This document shows, one piece after another, positions 20,058-31,276 of a stretch of DNA of 64,000 bases. The notes under the pieces were generated by a model. It was not told where the DNA came from. It was given only the letters and a program-made list of their open reading frames with translations, and did not search any database. The position numbers were made by a program, and so were the translations under genes. Source of the DNA: Deefgea chitinilytica (lineage in GTDB: Bacteria > Pseudomonadota > Gammaproteobacteria > Burkholderiales > Chitinibacteraceae); assembly GCF_016881405.1 (NCBI RefSeq), contig NZ_WOFE01000001.1:1178001-1242000 (forward strand), given 5' to 3'. Numbering within the stretch: the first letter of the stretch is position 1; each line of letters starts with the position of its first letter.

Positions 20058-22433
20058 TTACTCACTCTTACCGCCGCGTGCTAAAAATAGCCAAGTTTCG
20101 ATGACCGTATCTGGGTTCAATGAAATCGTTTCGATCCCCTCTTCCACCAACCACTGCGCAAAATCAGGATGATCCGACGGGCCTTGGCCACAGATACCGA
20201 CGTATTTGCCGAGTTTACGGCAGGCCTTGATCGACATCGCCAGCATGGCTTTTACCGCTGCATCACGCTCATCAAAACTAGTCGAAACCGGCCCCCCCGA
20301 ATCGCGGTCAATCCCCAGCGTGAGTTGGGTCATATCATTCGAACCAATCGAGAAACCATCGAAATATTGCAAGAACTGCTCGGCGAGCACCGCATTCGCA
20401 GGAATTTCACACATCATAATGACGCGCAAACCATTTTCACCGCGTTTTAAACCATTCCGTTCTAGCAATTCAATCACGCACTCAGCTTCTTTCAAAGTGC
20501 GTACAAAAGGAATCATCACTTCAATATTGGTCAAGCCCATTACATCGCGCACTTTCTTCACCGCGCGACATTCGAGCTCGAAACAATCACGGAATGATTT
20601 ATCAACATAGCGTGCCGCGCCGCGGAAACCAATCATTGGGTTTTCTTCATGCGGCTCGTACTCAGTACCGCCCAGCAAGTTAGCGTATTCATTCGATTTG
20701 AAATCGGACAATCGCACGATGACCTTTTTCGGATAAAACGCTGCGCCCAAGGTCGCAATTCCTTCGGCAATCTTATCGATATAAAAATCAATCGCTGAGC
20801 GATAACCGGCAATACGCTCTTCCACTTGCGTTTTGAGTGGTTCCGCTAGATTTGGATACGCTAGCAAAGCTTTCGGGTGAATACCAATCATACGATTAAT
20901 GATAAATTCTAGTCGTGCTAAACCGACACCTTCATTCGGAATCTGGCAAAAATCAAACGCCAGCTCAGGGTTGCCCACATTCATCATAATTTTCACAGGC
21001 GGCGTTGGCAGCGTTTGTAAGGCGACATCCATCCGCTCGAATTTGAGCAAGCCTTCATAAATAAAGCCTGCATCGCCCTCCGCGCAGGACACTGTCACCT
21101 CATCGCCCTCACACAGCATGTCAGTCGCATCCCCACAGCCAACCACAGCCGGAATACCAAGTTCGCGTGCGATAATCGCCGCATGGCAAGTACGGCCACC
21201 GCGATTGGTCACAATTGCCGCAGCGCGCTTCATCACTGGCTCCCAATCGGGATCAGTCATATCCGACACCAAAATATCACCCTCTTGCACCCGTTCCATT
21301 TCCGACACATGGCGAATAATTCGCACCTTGCCTTGACCGATTTTTTGACCAATCGCGCGGCCCTCAGTAATGACGCGACTGGTTTCCAACATTCTAAATT
21401 TAGTGAGTTTGTCAGAGCCTGACTCTTGCGACTTCACCGTTTCAGGGCGCGCTTGCAAGATATACAGCTTGCCATCAATCCCATCCCGACCCCATTCGAC
21501 ATCCATAGCCCGTTGGTAGTGTTGCTCAATAATGACTGCGTAGCGTGCCAACTCTTCAACTTCAGCATCCGAAATTGAAAACTGATGGCGCTCTGCTTTA
21601 CTCACTGCCACAGTACGTACCGACTTACCGGCTACTGATTCGGTATCAAATTCCATTTTTAATGCTTTGCCGCCTAAGTGACGGCGCACAATCGCAGGGC
21701 GACCTGCTGCCAATGTCGGTTTGTGCACAAAAAACTCATCGGGATTGACCGCACCCTGCACAACCGTTTCACCAAGACCATACGAAGCGGTCACAAACAC
21801 CACTTGATCAAAACCAGATTCAGTATCAATAGTAAAGAGTACCCCCGCAGCGCCCTTGTCAGACCTGACCATCCGCTGTATACCTGCCGATAGCGCAACT
21901 ACTTTATGATCAAAGCCTTTATGTACGCGATAAGCAATCGCTCGATCGTTATACAGCGATGCAAACACATGCTTCATCGCATCAACAACGTTTTGGTAAC
22001 CGACGATATTAAGGAAAGTTTCTTGCTGGCCTGCAAATGAAGCATCGGGCAAATCTTCAGCTGTGGCCGAGGAGCGCACTGCGACGGTGACGTTATCGCC
22101 TAATTTGGCGTAATGCTCAGCCATTTCAGCTTCCAGCTGCGCGGGCAATGGCGTTGCCATAATCCAGTCACGGATTTGTTTGCCGACGACGGCTAATTGT
22201 TTGACATCGTCCACGTCCAACGTCGCCAAAACGCCATCGATTCGATCGGCCAAGCCTTCATGCGCCAGAAAAACACGATAGGCTTCTGCAGTCGTTGCAA
22301 AACCACCCGGCACTCGCACTCCTTTTTCGGTGAGCTGCGAAATCATCTCGCCTAAAGAGGCATTTTTCCCACCCACTTTCTCTACGTCGTGCATGCGTAG
22401 CTGAGCAAAATCGAGTACATATTTTTCGGTCAT
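20058..22433 (-). CDS. ppsA: Phosphoenolpyruvate synthase
   Basis: Converts pyruvate and ATP to PEP, AMP and phosphate for gluconeogenesis. The 791-residue protein has the N-terminal ATP-grasp domain ([10 protein letters not shown] at about 22, [11 protein letters not shown]), the swivelling phospho-His domain ([15 protein letters not shown], near residue 415) and the C-terminal TIM barrel ([24 protein letters not shown]). It is transcribed away from its regulator ppsR, with 137 bases between the start codons. This pairing is common in proteobacteria. Confidence 0.97.
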   Translation of the reverse strand: MTEKYVLDFAQLRMHDVEKVGGKNASLGEMISQLTEKGVRVPGGFATTAEAYRVFLAHEGLADRIDGVLATLDVDDVKQLAVVGKQIRDWIMATPLPAQLEAEMAEHYAKLGDNVTVAVRSSATAEDLPDASFAGQQETFLNIVGYQNVVDAMKHVFASLYNDRAIAYRVHKGFDHKVVALSAGIQRMVRSDKGAAGVLFTIDTESGFDQVVFVTASYGLGETVVQGAVNPDEFFVHKPTLAAGRPAIVRRHLGGKALKMEFDTESVAGKSVRTVAVSKAERHQFSISDAEVEELARYAVIIEQHYQRAMDVEWGRDGIDGKLYILQARPETVKSQESGSDKLTKFRMLETSRVITEGRAIGQKIGQGKVRIIRHVSEMERVQEGDILVSDMTDPDWEPVMKRAAAIVTNRGGRTCHAAIIARELGIPAVVGCGDATDMLCEGDEVTVSCAEGDAGFIYEGLLKFERMDVALQTLPTPPVKIMMNVGNPELAFDFCQIPNEGVGLARLEFIINRMIGIHPKALLAYPNLAEPLKTQVEERIAGYRSAIDFYIDKIAEGIATLGAAFYPKKVIVRLSDFKSNEYANLLGGTEYEPHEENPMIGFRGAARYVDKSFRDCFELECRAVKKVRDVMGLTNIEVMIPFVRTLKEAECVIELLERNGLKRGENGLRVIMMCEIPANAVLAEQFLQYFDGFSIGSNDMTQLTLGIDRDSGGPVSTSFDERDAAVKAMLAMSIKACRKLGKYVGICGQGPSDHPDFAQWLVEEGIETISLNPDTVIETWLFLARGGKSE

Positions 22434-22570
22434 GTGCGAAGGCCCTTAGAATGCTGCATTGCAAAAATAACTGATTCAGTTTAGCTTTTAAACATTAATT
22501 GCCAAGTCAGGAATTACCTTTACTGGTTTTCCTGAGGATTGCACGGTATTCTGATTAGACAGGGGGAACT

Positions 22571-23389
22571 ATGCGACGCACTGCCTTTTTTGTATCTGAC
22601 CGAACCGGGATTACCGCCGAAATTCTTGGGCATTCCTTACTCTCACAATTTGAAGATGTTAACTTCAACCGCATTACTTTACCGTTTGTCGATACCGTAC
22701 AAAAAGCCGAGGAAGTCGCGCTCGATATTCGCCGTCATGCGGTCATTGATGGCTGTCGCCCGCTGGTTTTTAGCACCATAGTCGATCCGGTTTTACGCAA
22801 AAAAATCCTCGTCGAAGACGCATTAACGATTGATTTTTTAGAAAAATTTATTGGCCCACTCGAAGAAGAACTAGGCGTCGAATCGACCCACACCGTAGGA
22901 CGTTCACATTCAATTGGTAATTTTGAAGAGTACAAAAATCGCATCGACGCAGTGAATTTTTCGATCAATCACGACGACGGCATCATGCCGCGGGATTTGG
23001 CCGAAGCGGACTTGATTTTGGTTGGTGTATCGCGCTCAGGCAAAACCCCCACTTGCCTTTATCTAGCCTTACAGTTCGGCATCAAGGCCGCCAACTATCC
23101 ACTGACCCCGGAAGATTTTGGTCAACACACGCTACCTCGTTTATTACTACCGTATCGCAACAAATTATTTGGCTTAACAATTGACCCTGTTCGTTTGCAA
23201 CAAATTCGCGAAGAACGCAAACCAGACAGCCGCTATTGCTCATTGGAAACCTGCCAATTTGAAGTTGCCGAAGCCGAAGCCTTGCTACGCCATGTGGGTG
23301 TGCCTTATTTGAATACGACCAAAATGTCGATTGAAGAATTATCTACTACCATCATGCACCGCACCGGCATCAAGCGCCGCACCTTCTAA
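22571..23389 (+). CDS. ppsR: PEP synthase regulatory protein (kinase/pyrophosphorylase, PpsR)
   Basis: A DUF299 family enzyme that inactivates PpsA by ADP-dependent phosphorylation and reactivates it by phosphorolysis. The 272-residue protein starts [16 protein letters not shown] and has the P-loop G152-VSRSGKT. AGGGGGAACT gives a strong ribosome-binding site. Divergent location next to ppsA supports the assignment. A hairpin at 23395 follows the stop. Confidence 0.96.
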   Translation: MRRTAFFVSDRTGITAEILGHSLLSQFEDVNFNRITLPFVDTVQKAEEVALDIRRHAVIDGCRPLVFSTIVDPVLRKKILVEDALTIDFLEKFIGPLEEELGVESTHTVGRSHSIGNFEEYKNRIDAVNFSINHDDGIMPRDLAEADLILVGVSRSGKTPTCLYLALQFGIKAANYPLTPEDFGQHTLPRLLLPYRNKLFGLTIDPVRLQQIREERKPDSRYCSLETCQFEVAEAEALLRHVGVPYLNTTKMSIEELSTTIMHRTGIKRRTF

Positions 23390-23394
23390 AAATA

Positions 23395-23437
23395 CGCAAA
23401 AGCATCGTTCTTGCCGTGTTTTACGATGTTTTTGCGG
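23395..23437 (+). terminator. Probable terminator of ppsR
   Basis: Stem of about 13 bp with one mismatch (CGCAAAAGCATCGT against ACGATGTTTTTGCG) and a 14-base loop. The T tract lies within the right arm, so efficiency is uncertain. Confidence 0.5.
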
Positions 23438-23527
23438 CAAAAAACCCGCTTACAGATAAACACAGCTTCCTAGCCTAGCTGTGAAACGGTAAACTGCGTT
23501 CTTTCGCTGTTGTGACACCTGTAATCT

Positions 23528-24247
23528 ATGACCAGCTTTGCCTATCCTGATGAATCGACAACTGCCTTTGAGTTCAAAAGCACGACAACCAAACTCACGG
23601 CTTTTGTTCCTAATACGCTCGAGCCCGAAAAACTCATCCTAGCGCTACAGCAACAGCTAGGTGATGGCGAACATTTTCTGTCTGATGAGCAAATCGCGAT
23701 TGATTTTAGCCAGCTCAACAGCATTCCATCGGCGATTGAAATCGTTGCGCTCGTCAATCTGCTCCGCCAATTTCAGCTTTACCCCGTTGTTGCACAAGGC
23801 GGCAATACTGATCAGCAAGTCGCAGCCAAAGAAGCTGGCTTAGTCGTATTACTCGATAGCGGTATTACACCAGCAACAGCCCCCATAGTTGAAACAATCG
23901 CCGCGCCAAGCGCGATGATTATCGACCGCCCTGTACGTACTGGGCAGCAAGTGTATGCCAAAGGCAGCGATTTAATCGTCCTCGCTTTGGTATCGCACGG
24001 TGCAGAAGTGATTGCTGACGGCAATATCCATGTTTACGCGCCGCTCCGTGGTCGTGCGCTCGCGGGTGCGCGAGGCGACACCAAAGCGCGTATTTTCACC
24101 ACCTGCATGGAAGCGGAATTGGTCTCTATTGCCGGCGTGTATCGCTCGCTTGATGAAGACTTACCTGCATCGATTGCCGGTAAGCCAAGCCAGATTTATC
24201 TCGATCAAGAAAAACTCGTGATCGAAGCACTGAACCAAATCAATTAA
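23528..24247 (+). CDS. minC: Septum-site determining protein MinC
   Basis: The FtsZ-ring inhibitor of the Min system, 239 residues. The N-terminal FtsZ-binding domain covers residues about 10-110; the C-terminal beta-helix shows [19 protein letters not shown] and [16 protein letters not shown], which is the region that binds MinD. It is the first gene of minC-minD-minE, with 35 bases to minD. Confidence 0.97.
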   Translation: MTSFAYPDESTTAFEFKSTTTKLTAFVPNTLEPEKLILALQQQLGDGEHFLSDEQIAIDFSQLNSIPSAIEIVALVNLLRQFQLYPVVAQGGNTDQQVAAKEAGLVVLLDSGITPATAPIVETIAAPSAMIIDRPVRTGQQVYAKGSDLIVLALVSHGAEVIADGNIHVYAPLRGRALAGARGDTKARIFTTCMEAELVSIAGVYRSLDEDLPASIAGKPSQIYLDQEKLVIEALNQIN

Positions 24248-24282
24248 ACCCAAACTAATTCATCTTATCCCAGGGGAACTCT

Positions 24283-25092
24283 GTGGCAAAAATCGTAGTA
24301 GTAACATCAGGTAAAGGCGGCGTTGGCAAAACGACCACCAGCGCCAGCTTTGCTTCGGGCTTGGCCTTACGCGGATTCAAAACCGCAGTGATCGACTTTG
24401 ACGTGGGCCTACGCAATCTTGACTTAATCATGGGTTGCGAGCGCCGCGTGGTATATGACTTTGTGAATGTCATCCAAGGCGAAGCCACATTGCGCCAAGC
24501 GCTGATCAAAGACAAAAACTGCGACAATCTATTTGTCTTGCCCGCATCACAAACGCGCGACAAAGATGCCCTTTCAAAAGAAGGTGTCGAGAAAGTCCTC
24601 AAAGAACTTGAGCACGATGGCTTTGATTACATCATCTGCGACAGCCCAGCCGGCATTGAAACGGGTGCATTCTTGGCACTTTACTTTGCTGACGAAGCGA
24701 TTGTCGTCACCAATCCCGAAGTCTCATCCGTGCGCGATTCTGACCGCATCATCGGCATTTTAGACGCCAAATCTAAACGCGCCGAAGACGGTGGCTCAGT
24801 CAAAACGCATTTGCTAATTACCCGCTACAGCCCTGCGCGTGTTGAATCAGGTGAAATGCTCTCGCTCGATGACGTACAGCACTTGCTGCGTATTTCATTG
24901 ATTGGGATTATTCCTGAATCAGAAGCCGTCTTGCAGGCCTCTAATGCAGGTACGCCCGCTATTCATAACACGGGCTCCGATGTTTCCGAGGCGTATAAAG
25001 ACGTCGTTGCGCGTTTCTTAGGCGAAGAAAAACCAATGCGTTTTATTGAAGTACCTAAGACACCGTTCTGGAAACGGTTGTTTGGAGGTTAA
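24283..25092 (+). CDS. minD: Septum-site determining ATPase MinD
   Basis: The membrane-bound ATPase that positions MinC and is released by MinE, 269 residues. It has the deviant Walker [12 protein letters not shown], switch region [11 protein letters not shown] and the C-terminal amphipathic membrane-targeting helix (FWKRLFGG). It uses a GTG start behind CAGGGGAACT. minE follows after two bases. Confidence 0.98.
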   Translation: MAKIVVVTSGKGGVGKTTTSASFASGLALRGFKTAVIDFDVGLRNLDLIMGCERRVVYDFVNVIQGEATLRQALIKDKNCDNLFVLPASQTRDKDALSKEGVEKVLKELEHDGFDYIICDSPAGIETGAFLALYFADEAIVVTNPEVSSVRDSDRIIGILDAKSKRAEDGGSVKTHLLITRYSPARVESGEMLSLDDVQHLLRISLIGIIPESEAVLQASNAGTPAIHNTGSDVSEAYKDVVARFLGEEKPMRFIEVPKTPFWKRLFGG

Positions 25093-25094
25093 GC

Positions 25095-25358
25095 ATGTCG
25101 ATTTTGAGTTATTTTTTTGGCGAAAAGAAAAAAACCGCCAATGTCGCGCGTGAACGCTTGCAAATCATTTTGGCGCACGAGCGCGCAGGCCAAAACACGG
25201 CACCGGACTACTTACCCCAACTGCAACGTGAACTGCTCGAAGTGATTTCAAAGTACGTCGCCATCAATCCTGATGACATCAAAGTTCAATTAGAACGCAA
25301 AGATGATTTCGAAGTATTAGAACTGAACATCGTTTTGCCCGAGCATCACAAACGTTAA
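25095..25358 (+). CDS. minE: Cell division topological specificity factor MinE
   Basis: Stimulates MinD ATPase and drives pole-to-pole oscillation. The 87-residue protein begins with a membrane-binding hydrophobic helix (SILSYFF), then the MinD-contact helix ([14 protein letters not shown]) and a beta-rich dimerisation domain. It is the last gene of the operon and is followed by a strong terminator. Confidence 0.97.
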   Translation: MSILSYFFGEKKKTANVARERLQIILAHERAGQNTAPDYLPQLQRELLEVISKYVAINPDDIKVQLERKDDFEVLELNIVLPEHHKR

Positions 25359-25380
25359 TTGCAGCAAAAAACACAATCAG

Positions 25381-25410
25381 AAAGCTCAGCCAAGTGCTGA
25401 GCTTTTTTTA
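25381..25410 (+). terminator. Intrinsic terminator of minCDE
   Basis: Stem AAGCTCAGC/GCTGAGCTT with a five-base loop followed by seven T residues. Confidence 0.92.
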
Positions 25411-25525
25411 TTCGCAAATACACCACCGCCGCAAGAACGGACTAGTCAGCCCATGCAATGATATACTTGAGAAAAATCAACATCATTGAGCGGGCGTTTG
25501 CCCCTCTATTGCATTTAAGGTTTGT

Positions 25526-26335
25526 ATGACGATCAAAATTAAAACGGCCGAAGAAATTGAAAAAATGCGCGTGGCTGGCCGCCTCGGCAGCGAAGTGCTC
25601 GACTACATCACGCCATTTATCAAACCCGGTGTGACCACCGAAGAAATCGACCGCCTATGTCATGACTACATGGTAAACGTGCAGGGTACTATTCCAGCAC
25701 CATTAAATTACTGCCCTCCTGGCTATATACCCTACCCAAAATCAATTTGCACCTCAGTCAACAATGTGATTTGTCACGGGATTCCGAATGACAAACCACT
25801 TAAAAATGGCGACGTGGTGAATTTGGACATCACTGTCATCAAAGACGGCTACCACGGCGACAACAGCCGGATGTTTTTGGTCGGCGACAATGTGGCCACC
25901 CACGCCAAACGCCTCTCACAAGTCACCTTTGATTGCATGTGGATTGGCATCGATCAAGTGAAGCCGGGCGCACGTTTGGGTGATATCGGCGCCGCGATCC
26001 AAAAATACGCTGAAAAAGCGGGCTACTCTGTAGTTCGTGAATTTTGCGGCCACGGCATCGGCGCAGTGTTTCACGAAGAGCCACAAGTACTGCATTACGG
26101 CAAGGCGGGCACTGGCGTTGAGCTCAAACCGGGCATGATTTTCACCATCGAGCCGATGATTAATGCCGGCAAACGTGAAATCAAACAAATGAACGACGGC
26201 TGGACCATCGTCACCAAAGACCGCAGCCTGTCAGCGCAATGGGAACACACGATTCTTGTCACCGAAACAGGTTACGAGGTATTGACCGTTTCGGCAGGCA
26301 CTCCGCCGCGCCCAGAGAAATACCTACTCGCTTAA
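25526..26335 (+). CDS. map: Methionine aminopeptidase, type I
   Basis: Removes the initiator methionine from new proteins. The 269-residue protein has all five metal ligands of the family in place: Asp in NLDITV, Asp in GDNSRMF, His in GHGIGAVFHEEP, Glu in FTIEPM and Glu in QWEHTI. It stands upstream of glnD with 58 bases between. Confidence 0.97.
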   Translation: MTIKIKTAEEIEKMRVAGRLGSEVLDYITPFIKPGVTTEEIDRLCHDYMVNVQGTIPAPLNYCPPGYIPYPKSICTSVNNVICHGIPNDKPLKNGDVVNLDITVIKDGYHGDNSRMFLVGDNVATHAKRLSQVTFDCMWIGIDQVKPGARLGDIGAAIQKYAEKAGYSVVREFCGHGIGAVFHEEPQVLHYGKAGTGVELKPGMIFTIEPMINAGKREIKQMNDGWTIVTKDRSLSAQWEHTILVTETGYEVLTVSAGTPPRPEKYLLA

Positions 26336-26393
26336 TCTTTACCCTACGCCCTCATTTGAGGGCGTTTTCTTGCCCTTGCCTCCGGAGTTTGTC

Positions 26394-28958
26394 ATGCGCT
26401 CGGTTAGTGCTATTCGTGAATCCTACGCCACGGCGAAAAAGGCGATCCAAGAACGCTTTTCTGTGCCAGCAAAGGCAGCGCCATTATTGAATGCCTTGGC
26501 TCATTTAACCGATAAAACATTGGTCGAACTCTGGAGCCGCCATGAATTTAGCAATGATGTATTACTCTGTGCTGTAGGCGGTTACGGGCGTGGTGAGCTA
26601 TACCCTTACTCCGACATTGACTTACTGATTTTATTACCCGATCAACCTAGCCCTGCACTACTGGAAAAGCTCGAAGTCTTAGTCGGCGAGCTCTGGGATA
26701 TTGGCATTGAAGTTGGCCACTCAGTCCGCACGACCACCGACTGCTTGGCTGAAGCCGAAAAGGACATTACCGTCCAAACCGCCCTACTCGAAACCCGCGT
26801 ACTCACTGGTGACAAAGAGCGCTTTACGGTCTTTATGGACACCGTGCATCGCCACATCGATCCGAAAGCGTTTTTTGAAGCCAAGCTGATTGAACAACAA
26901 GCGCGCTATGGTCGTTTTAAAAACGCAACCTACAAACTGGAACCGAATATCAAAGAAGCGCCGGGAGGCCTGCGGGATTTACATCTAATCGGCTGGATTG
27001 CTGCCAGCCAAAGACTCGGTCGTGATTGGCATTCGCTCGCGGCACTGGGCATGCTGACATTTGAAGAAAATCGTAAACTTCGCGAAGCGGAACGCGTACT
27101 GCGTACTTATCGCATCGCACTGCATTGGCGCGCCAAACGTCGCGAAGACCGAATTTTATTTGATTACCAACATGTACTCGCCAAAGATTTTGGCTTTGAC
27201 GACATCTCGACTGCGGGTCGGATTTCACAGCGCGCCAGTGAAGCGCTGATGGCGGAATATTATCTCGCTGCGCGCATCATTACGCAGCTCGTACCCATCT
27301 TGCTGCATGCACTGCGCCAGCGGATTTACTCATATTTAAGCAATACCACGCCAATTAACGCGGATTTTTATATTCGTGATGGTCATTTAGCCATCAATGA
27401 TCCGCAGCTATTTCATAAAAATCCATCGGCGATTTTGGCGCTGTTTTTGCACCTTGAGCAACGCCTTGAAGCCAGCGATATTGCGCCAGAGACCTTGCGC
27501 GCGCTGTGGCACGCTCGCGAATTGATTGATGACACATTCCTAGAAAATCCACACAATCGGCAGCTTTTTATCGCACTCTTTCGCGAGCCACGTGGCCTGA
27601 CGCGCATTTTGCGCCGCATGAATCAATACGGCGTACTCGGCCGCTATATTCCAGAATTTGGCGATATTGTCGGCCGCATGCAGCATGATTTATTCCATGT
27701 TTACACCGTCGATGAACACATCCTGATGGTACTGCGTAATATGCGCCGCTTTGCCGTACCCGCATTTACGCATGAATATCCACTCTGCTCAAAGCTGATC
27801 GAAGAATTTGAGCATCCTGAAGTGCTGTATTTAGCGGCGCTGTTTCACGACATCGGCAAGGGACGCGGCGGCGATCATTCGCAAATTGGCGAAGACATCA
27901 CCCGCACTTGGTGCGCTCAACACCCCTTACCGAGTGAAGACGCCGACCTCATTGTCTGGCTGGTGCGCCACCATTTAACGATGTCATCCATCGCCCAAAA
28001 GCAAGACGTGTATGACCCTGAGGTCATCACCGAATTTGCAGCGTTAGTCGGCACGCAGCGCCGCCTCAATGCCTTGTACTTACTCACCGTAGCCGATATT
28101 CGTGGCACTAGCCCCAAAGTATGGAATGCATGGAAAGCCAAGTTGCTCGAAGATCTGTTTAAAGCAACCCAACGCTTTTTAAATCGAGAAGCGAATCATT
28201 CATGGCTGAGCGAACGCCAAACTGAGGCGCTACGCTTGCTGCGCCTATATGGCCTACGCAGTGACGCACACGAAGCCTTTTGGAAACTATTAGACGGTGT
28301 GTATTTCCTCAGGCATGACGCTCGCGATATTGCTTGGCATACTCGGATGCTGTTCGGTCGCACTCACGCCGAAGAAACCCTCGTTCGCGCTAAAATTTCC
28401 GAATCCGGCGAAGGGCTGCAAGTATTGGTGTACGGCCCAGACCAAACTGATTTATTCGTACAAATCTGCAGTTTTTTTGAGCGCGCGGGTTACTCCATTT
28501 TTGATGCACAAATTCATACCACCAACCACGGTTATGCACTGGATACCTTTTACGTCTATATCCCTGATAGTCTGCATACGTCCTACCGTGATCTGATTAA
28601 TTACGTTGAGTTTGAGTTGGGCGAGCGCATCAATAAAAAAATACCGATTCAAGCCGCGCCAAGCGGGCGGCTTTCTCGGCAGCAAAAGCACTTCCCTGTC
28701 AAAACGCATGTGCAAATTCGCGCCGATGAAAAAGGCAAATACCATGTCTTATCGGTTGTCGCTGGCGATCGCCCCGGCTTGTTATCAACGATTGCCCGCA
28801 TCTTAGCGGCCAATCGTATTGAAATTCAATCAGCCAAAATCATGACCTTGGGCGAGCGTGCTGAGGATAATTTCTTAATTTCTGGGCGGGTGCTCAATGA
28901 TGACAAAGTCATCAATCAATTAGAAAATGAGCTACTACACGCACTCTCGCCAAAATAA
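26394..28958 (+). CDS. glnD: Bifunctional PII uridylyltransferase/uridylyl-removing enzyme
   Basis: The nitrogen sensor that uridylylates PII proteins when glutamine is low. The 854-residue protein has a nucleotidyltransferase domain (GGYGRGELYPYSDIDLLIL), an HD phosphohydrolase domain (ALFHDIGKGRGGDHS) and two C-terminal ACT domains that bind glutamine. The ATG at 26394 is chosen since CCGGAG lies seven bases upstream; an earlier TTG at 26370 would place that site inside the coding region. map-glnD is a common pair. Confidence 0.97.
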   Translation: MRSVSAIRESYATAKKAIQERFSVPAKAAPLLNALAHLTDKTLVELWSRHEFSNDVLLCAVGGYGRGELYPYSDIDLLILLPDQPSPALLEKLEVLVGELWDIGIEVGHSVRTTTDCLAEAEKDITVQTALLETRVLTGDKERFTVFMDTVHRHIDPKAFFEAKLIEQQARYGRFKNATYKLEPNIKEAPGGLRDLHLIGWIAASQRLGRDWHSLAALGMLTFEENRKLREAERVLRTYRIALHWRAKRREDRILFDYQHVLAKDFGFDDISTAGRISQRASEALMAEYYLAARIITQLVPILLHALRQRIYSYLSNTTPINADFYIRDGHLAINDPQLFHKNPSAILALFLHLEQRLEASDIAPETLRALWHARELIDDTFLENPHNRQLFIALFREPRGLTRILRRMNQYGVLGRYIPEFGDIVGRMQHDLFHVYTVDEHILMVLRNMRRFAVPAFTHEYPLCSKLIEEFEHPEVLYLAALFHDIGKGRGGDHSQIGEDITRTWCAQHPLPSEDADLIVWLVRHHLTMSSIAQKQDVYDPEVITEFAALVGTQRRLNALYLLTVADIRGTSPKVWNAWKAKLLEDLFKATQRFLNREANHSWLSERQTEALRLLRLYGLRSDAHEAFWKLLDGVYFLRHDARDIAWHTRMLFGRTHAEETLVRAKISESGEGLQVLVYGPDQTDLFVQICSFFERAGYSIFDAQIHTTNHGYALDTFYVYIPDSLHTSYRDLINYVEFELGERINKKIPIQAAPSGRLSRQQKHFPVKTHVQIRADEKGKYHVLSVVAGDRPGLLSTIARILAANRIEIQSAKIMTLGERAEDNFLISGRVLNDDKVINQLENELLHALSPK

Positions 28959-28973
28959 ATTCAGGAGCTAAAC

Positions 28974-29840
28974 ATGCGTTGGGACAAAATGTCGGAGGAC
29001 AACAGTAACGTCGAAGACCGCCGCGCTAGTGGCGGTTCAGGCGGACGTGGCGGCAAACTCAGTCTGGCAGGCATCGCCATCGTCGTCGTTATTGGCCTAT
29101 TAATGGGTAAAAACCCAGTCGAAATACTCGGCATGGTGATGCAATCATCAAATAATGGCGCACCGACTCAGCAAGCAGGGCCAGTCAATACCGCCACCGA
29201 CAATGATCAAGTCAAATCGCAAGCGGTTAAAACACTGACCGACACCCAAGACACCTGGCATGCTATTTTTCAGCAATCGGGTCAAAGCTATCAAGAGCCA
29301 AAAATGGTGCTGTTTCGCAATCGCGTCGACACCGCCTGCGGCAATGCCACCTCGGCCGTTGGTCCTTTTTATTGCCCAGCCGACAGCAAAGTCTATCTCG
29401 ATTTAGGGTTTTTTGATGAAATGCACAAAAAACTCGGCGCGCCCGGTGACTTTGCGCAAGCTTATGTGATTGCCCATGAAGTCGGCCACCACATCCAAAA
29501 CCTCACTGGCATTTCCAGCCAAGTTCATCAAAAACAACAGCAACTCTCCAAAGCCAAAGGCAATGCTTTGTCGGTGCGTTTGGAGCTACAAGCCGATTGT
29601 TATGCCGGCGTGTGGGGGCATTACGCCGCGAAAAAAGGGCTACTAGAGGCGGGCGACCTAGAAGAGGCACTCACCGCCGCCAACGCGATTGGCGACGACA
29701 CCCTGCAAAGAAACGCAGGCCACAGCGTGATGCCCGACTCGTTCACGCACGGCACATCAGAACAAAGGATGAAATGGTTTAAACGCGGCATGGACAGCGG
29801 CGATGCTGGACAATGTGACACTTTCAACACAACCATCTAG
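28974..29840 (+). CDS. ypfJ: YpfJ-type neutral zinc metallopeptidase
   Basis: A 288-residue protein of the KPN_02809/YpfJ family. The N-terminus has a Gly/Arg-rich cytoplasmic segment followed by one membrane span (LSLAGIAIVVVIGLLMG), then a soluble domain with the zinc motif H168-EVGH-172. A Glu-rich helix (LELQADCYAGVWGH) supplies the third ligand region. CAGGAG precedes the start, 15 bases after glnD, so it is probably in the same transcript. The substrate is unknown. Confidence 0.93.
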   Translation: MRWDKMSEDNSNVEDRRASGGSGGRGGKLSLAGIAIVVVIGLLMGKNPVEILGMVMQSSNNGAPTQQAGPVNTATDNDQVKSQAVKTLTDTQDTWHAIFQQSGQSYQEPKMVLFRNRVDTACGNATSAVGPFYCPADSKVYLDLGFFDEMHKKLGAPGDFAQAYVIAHEVGHHIQNLTGISSQVHQKQQQLSKAKGNALSVRLELQADCYAGVWGHYAAKKGLLEAGDLEEALTAANAIGDDTLQRNAGHSVMPDSFTHGTSEQRMKWFKRGMDSGDAGQCDTFNTTI

Positions 29841-29892
29841 GTATACTATCCCAAGCATTAATTGAAATGGACTATAGTCATATACCCACCAC

Positions 29893-29924
29893 AAAAAAGC
29901 CCAAAGTAACTTTGGGCTTTTTTT
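29893..29924. terminator. Bidirectional intrinsic terminator
   Basis: Stem AAAAAGCCCAAAG/CTTTGGGCTTTTT with a three-base loop, A tract before and T tract after. It separates ypfJ (plus) from trhO (minus). Confidence 0.92.
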
Positions 29925-29940
29925 GGATTTTGTGACGAGT

Positions 29941-30888
29941 TTACTTTTCTGACTTACCCAACTTGCGCCCCAAAGGGCTAGGCTGTTTGCGCTTTTTTGC
30001 CAACTCGATTTGTTTTTGGCGCTCTATCGCGCCTTGACGCGTTTTTTCGCTTAAATTGTCATAGCAATGCGGGCAGCTAATACCGGCCACATACTGCGGC
30101 GATTGGCGCTCCTCGGCGGAAACAGGCTGGCGGCAAGCATGACATAACTCATAATCACCTTCGCTTAAATCGTGACGCACCGTGACGCGATTATCGAACA
30201 CAAAGCAATCACCCTTCCATAGCGTCTCTTCCTGCGGCACTTCTTCCAGGTATTTCAAAATCCCACCTTTCAAGTGGTAGACCTCTTCAAACCCTTCACC
30301 GAGCATATAGCTCGATGCTTTCTCGCAGCGAATGCCGCCAGTGCAAAACATCGCCACTTTTTTGTGAACTGCGGGGTCGAAATGCGCTTTTACGTAGTCA
30401 GGAAACTCGCGGAACGTTTCGGTCTGCGGATCAATCGCGCGCTCAAACGTACCAATCGCCACTTCATAATCATTCCGTGTGTCGATGACTAATACTTCGG
30501 GATCGGAAATAATCGCATTCCAGTCTTTGGGCTCGATGTAGGTGCCAACTTTTTTATTCGGATCAACGCCGGGCACGCCCAAAGTGACGATTTCTTTTTT
30601 CAGTTTGACTTTGGTGCGCAAAAACGGCTGCTCGTCGCAATAGGATTCTTTGTGATCCACATTCACCAAGCGCGGATCAGAGCGCAACCACGCCAGCAAG
30701 CCATCAATCCCTGCCCGCGTTCCCGCCACCGTGCCATTAATCCCTTCGTTTGCCAGCAACAAGGTGCCGCGCACTTCTAAATCGAGCATGGTTTGCAGCA
30801 ATGGTTCGCGCAATGCAACGTAATCATCGAGCGTAACAAATTGGTACAGCGCAGCAACAACAATCGCGCCTTCGGTTTGATTTGACAT
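29941..30888 (-). CDS. trhO: Oxygen-dependent tRNA uridine(34) hydroxylase TrhO (YceA rhodanese family)
   Basis: TrhO makes 5-hydroxyuridine at tRNA position 34, the precursor of cmo5U and mo5U, using molecular oxygen. The 315-residue protein has an N-terminal acylphosphatase-like domain, a rhodanese domain with the loop C182-TGGIRC-188, and a C-terminal Cys-rich segment (CHAC and CPHC pairs) plus a basic tail. The ATG at 30888 follows GGAG; the open frame to 31014 lacks family similarity. trhP, the oxygen-independent counterpart, lies 2.5 kb away. Confidence 0.93.
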   Translation of the reverse strand: MSNQTEGAIVVAALYQFVTLDDYVALREPLLQTMLDLEVRGTLLLANEGINGTVAGTRAGIDGLLAWLRSDPRLVNVDHKESYCDEQPFLRTKVKLKKEIVTLGVPGVDPNKKVGTYIEPKDWNAIISDPEVLVIDTRNDYEVAIGTFERAIDPQTETFREFPDYVKAHFDPAVHKKVAMFCTGGIRCEKASSYMLGEGFEEVYHLKGGILKYLEEVPQEETLWKGDCFVFDNRVTVRHDLSEGDYELCHACRQPVSAEERQSPQYVAGISCPHCYDNLSEKTRQGAIERQKQIELAKKRKQPSPLGRKLGKSEK

Positions 30889-31276
30889 GAATTCTCCAAG
30901 TGGTCGCCCGCGTAAAGGGCGGACCGGATTTTTTATTGTGGGAGCGGATTTTACCTGAGCTAGAGCAGGATAAGCGACTGAGGGATAAAGATTTTTTGAA
31001 AACGGGCAAGTCAAATGGTAACGCTAACTCATTTTTGTGAGTTGTAAATTCAGCCAACAGGCGCAAGCTCTATTTGCGCGACTAAACTTATCCAGTAAGC
31101 TTGTGTACTTTGTTATAGATCTTACAGTGACTGAGTTCGGCCAACAACAGACTCTGACACTCAATAATTTTGAGGTAAATGAGCATCTGCAATGACTCCA
31201 ATTGCAGGCACTCAAATTTTGTCGCGAGCGCCAGCTCCTCGTCAAAATCCGACCAAATCAGCTTTGGTGTTCAATT
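30889..31276. other. Gene-free region between divergent trhO and the Sel1 gene
   Basis: About 390 bases with no supported gene; a 73-codon minus-strand frame inside it has an implausible composition. Promoters for both flanking genes must lie here. No clear operator is seen. Confidence 0.5.

Noticed and set aside
23461-23483. Hairpin CACAGCT/AGCTGTG before minC as an operator
   Set aside because: A single short dyad with a nine-base loop and no further support; may be chance.
31024-31245. 73-codon minus-strand frame between trhO and the Sel1 gene
   Set aside because: Cys/Ser/Arg-rich composition, no ribosome-binding site and no recognisable family.
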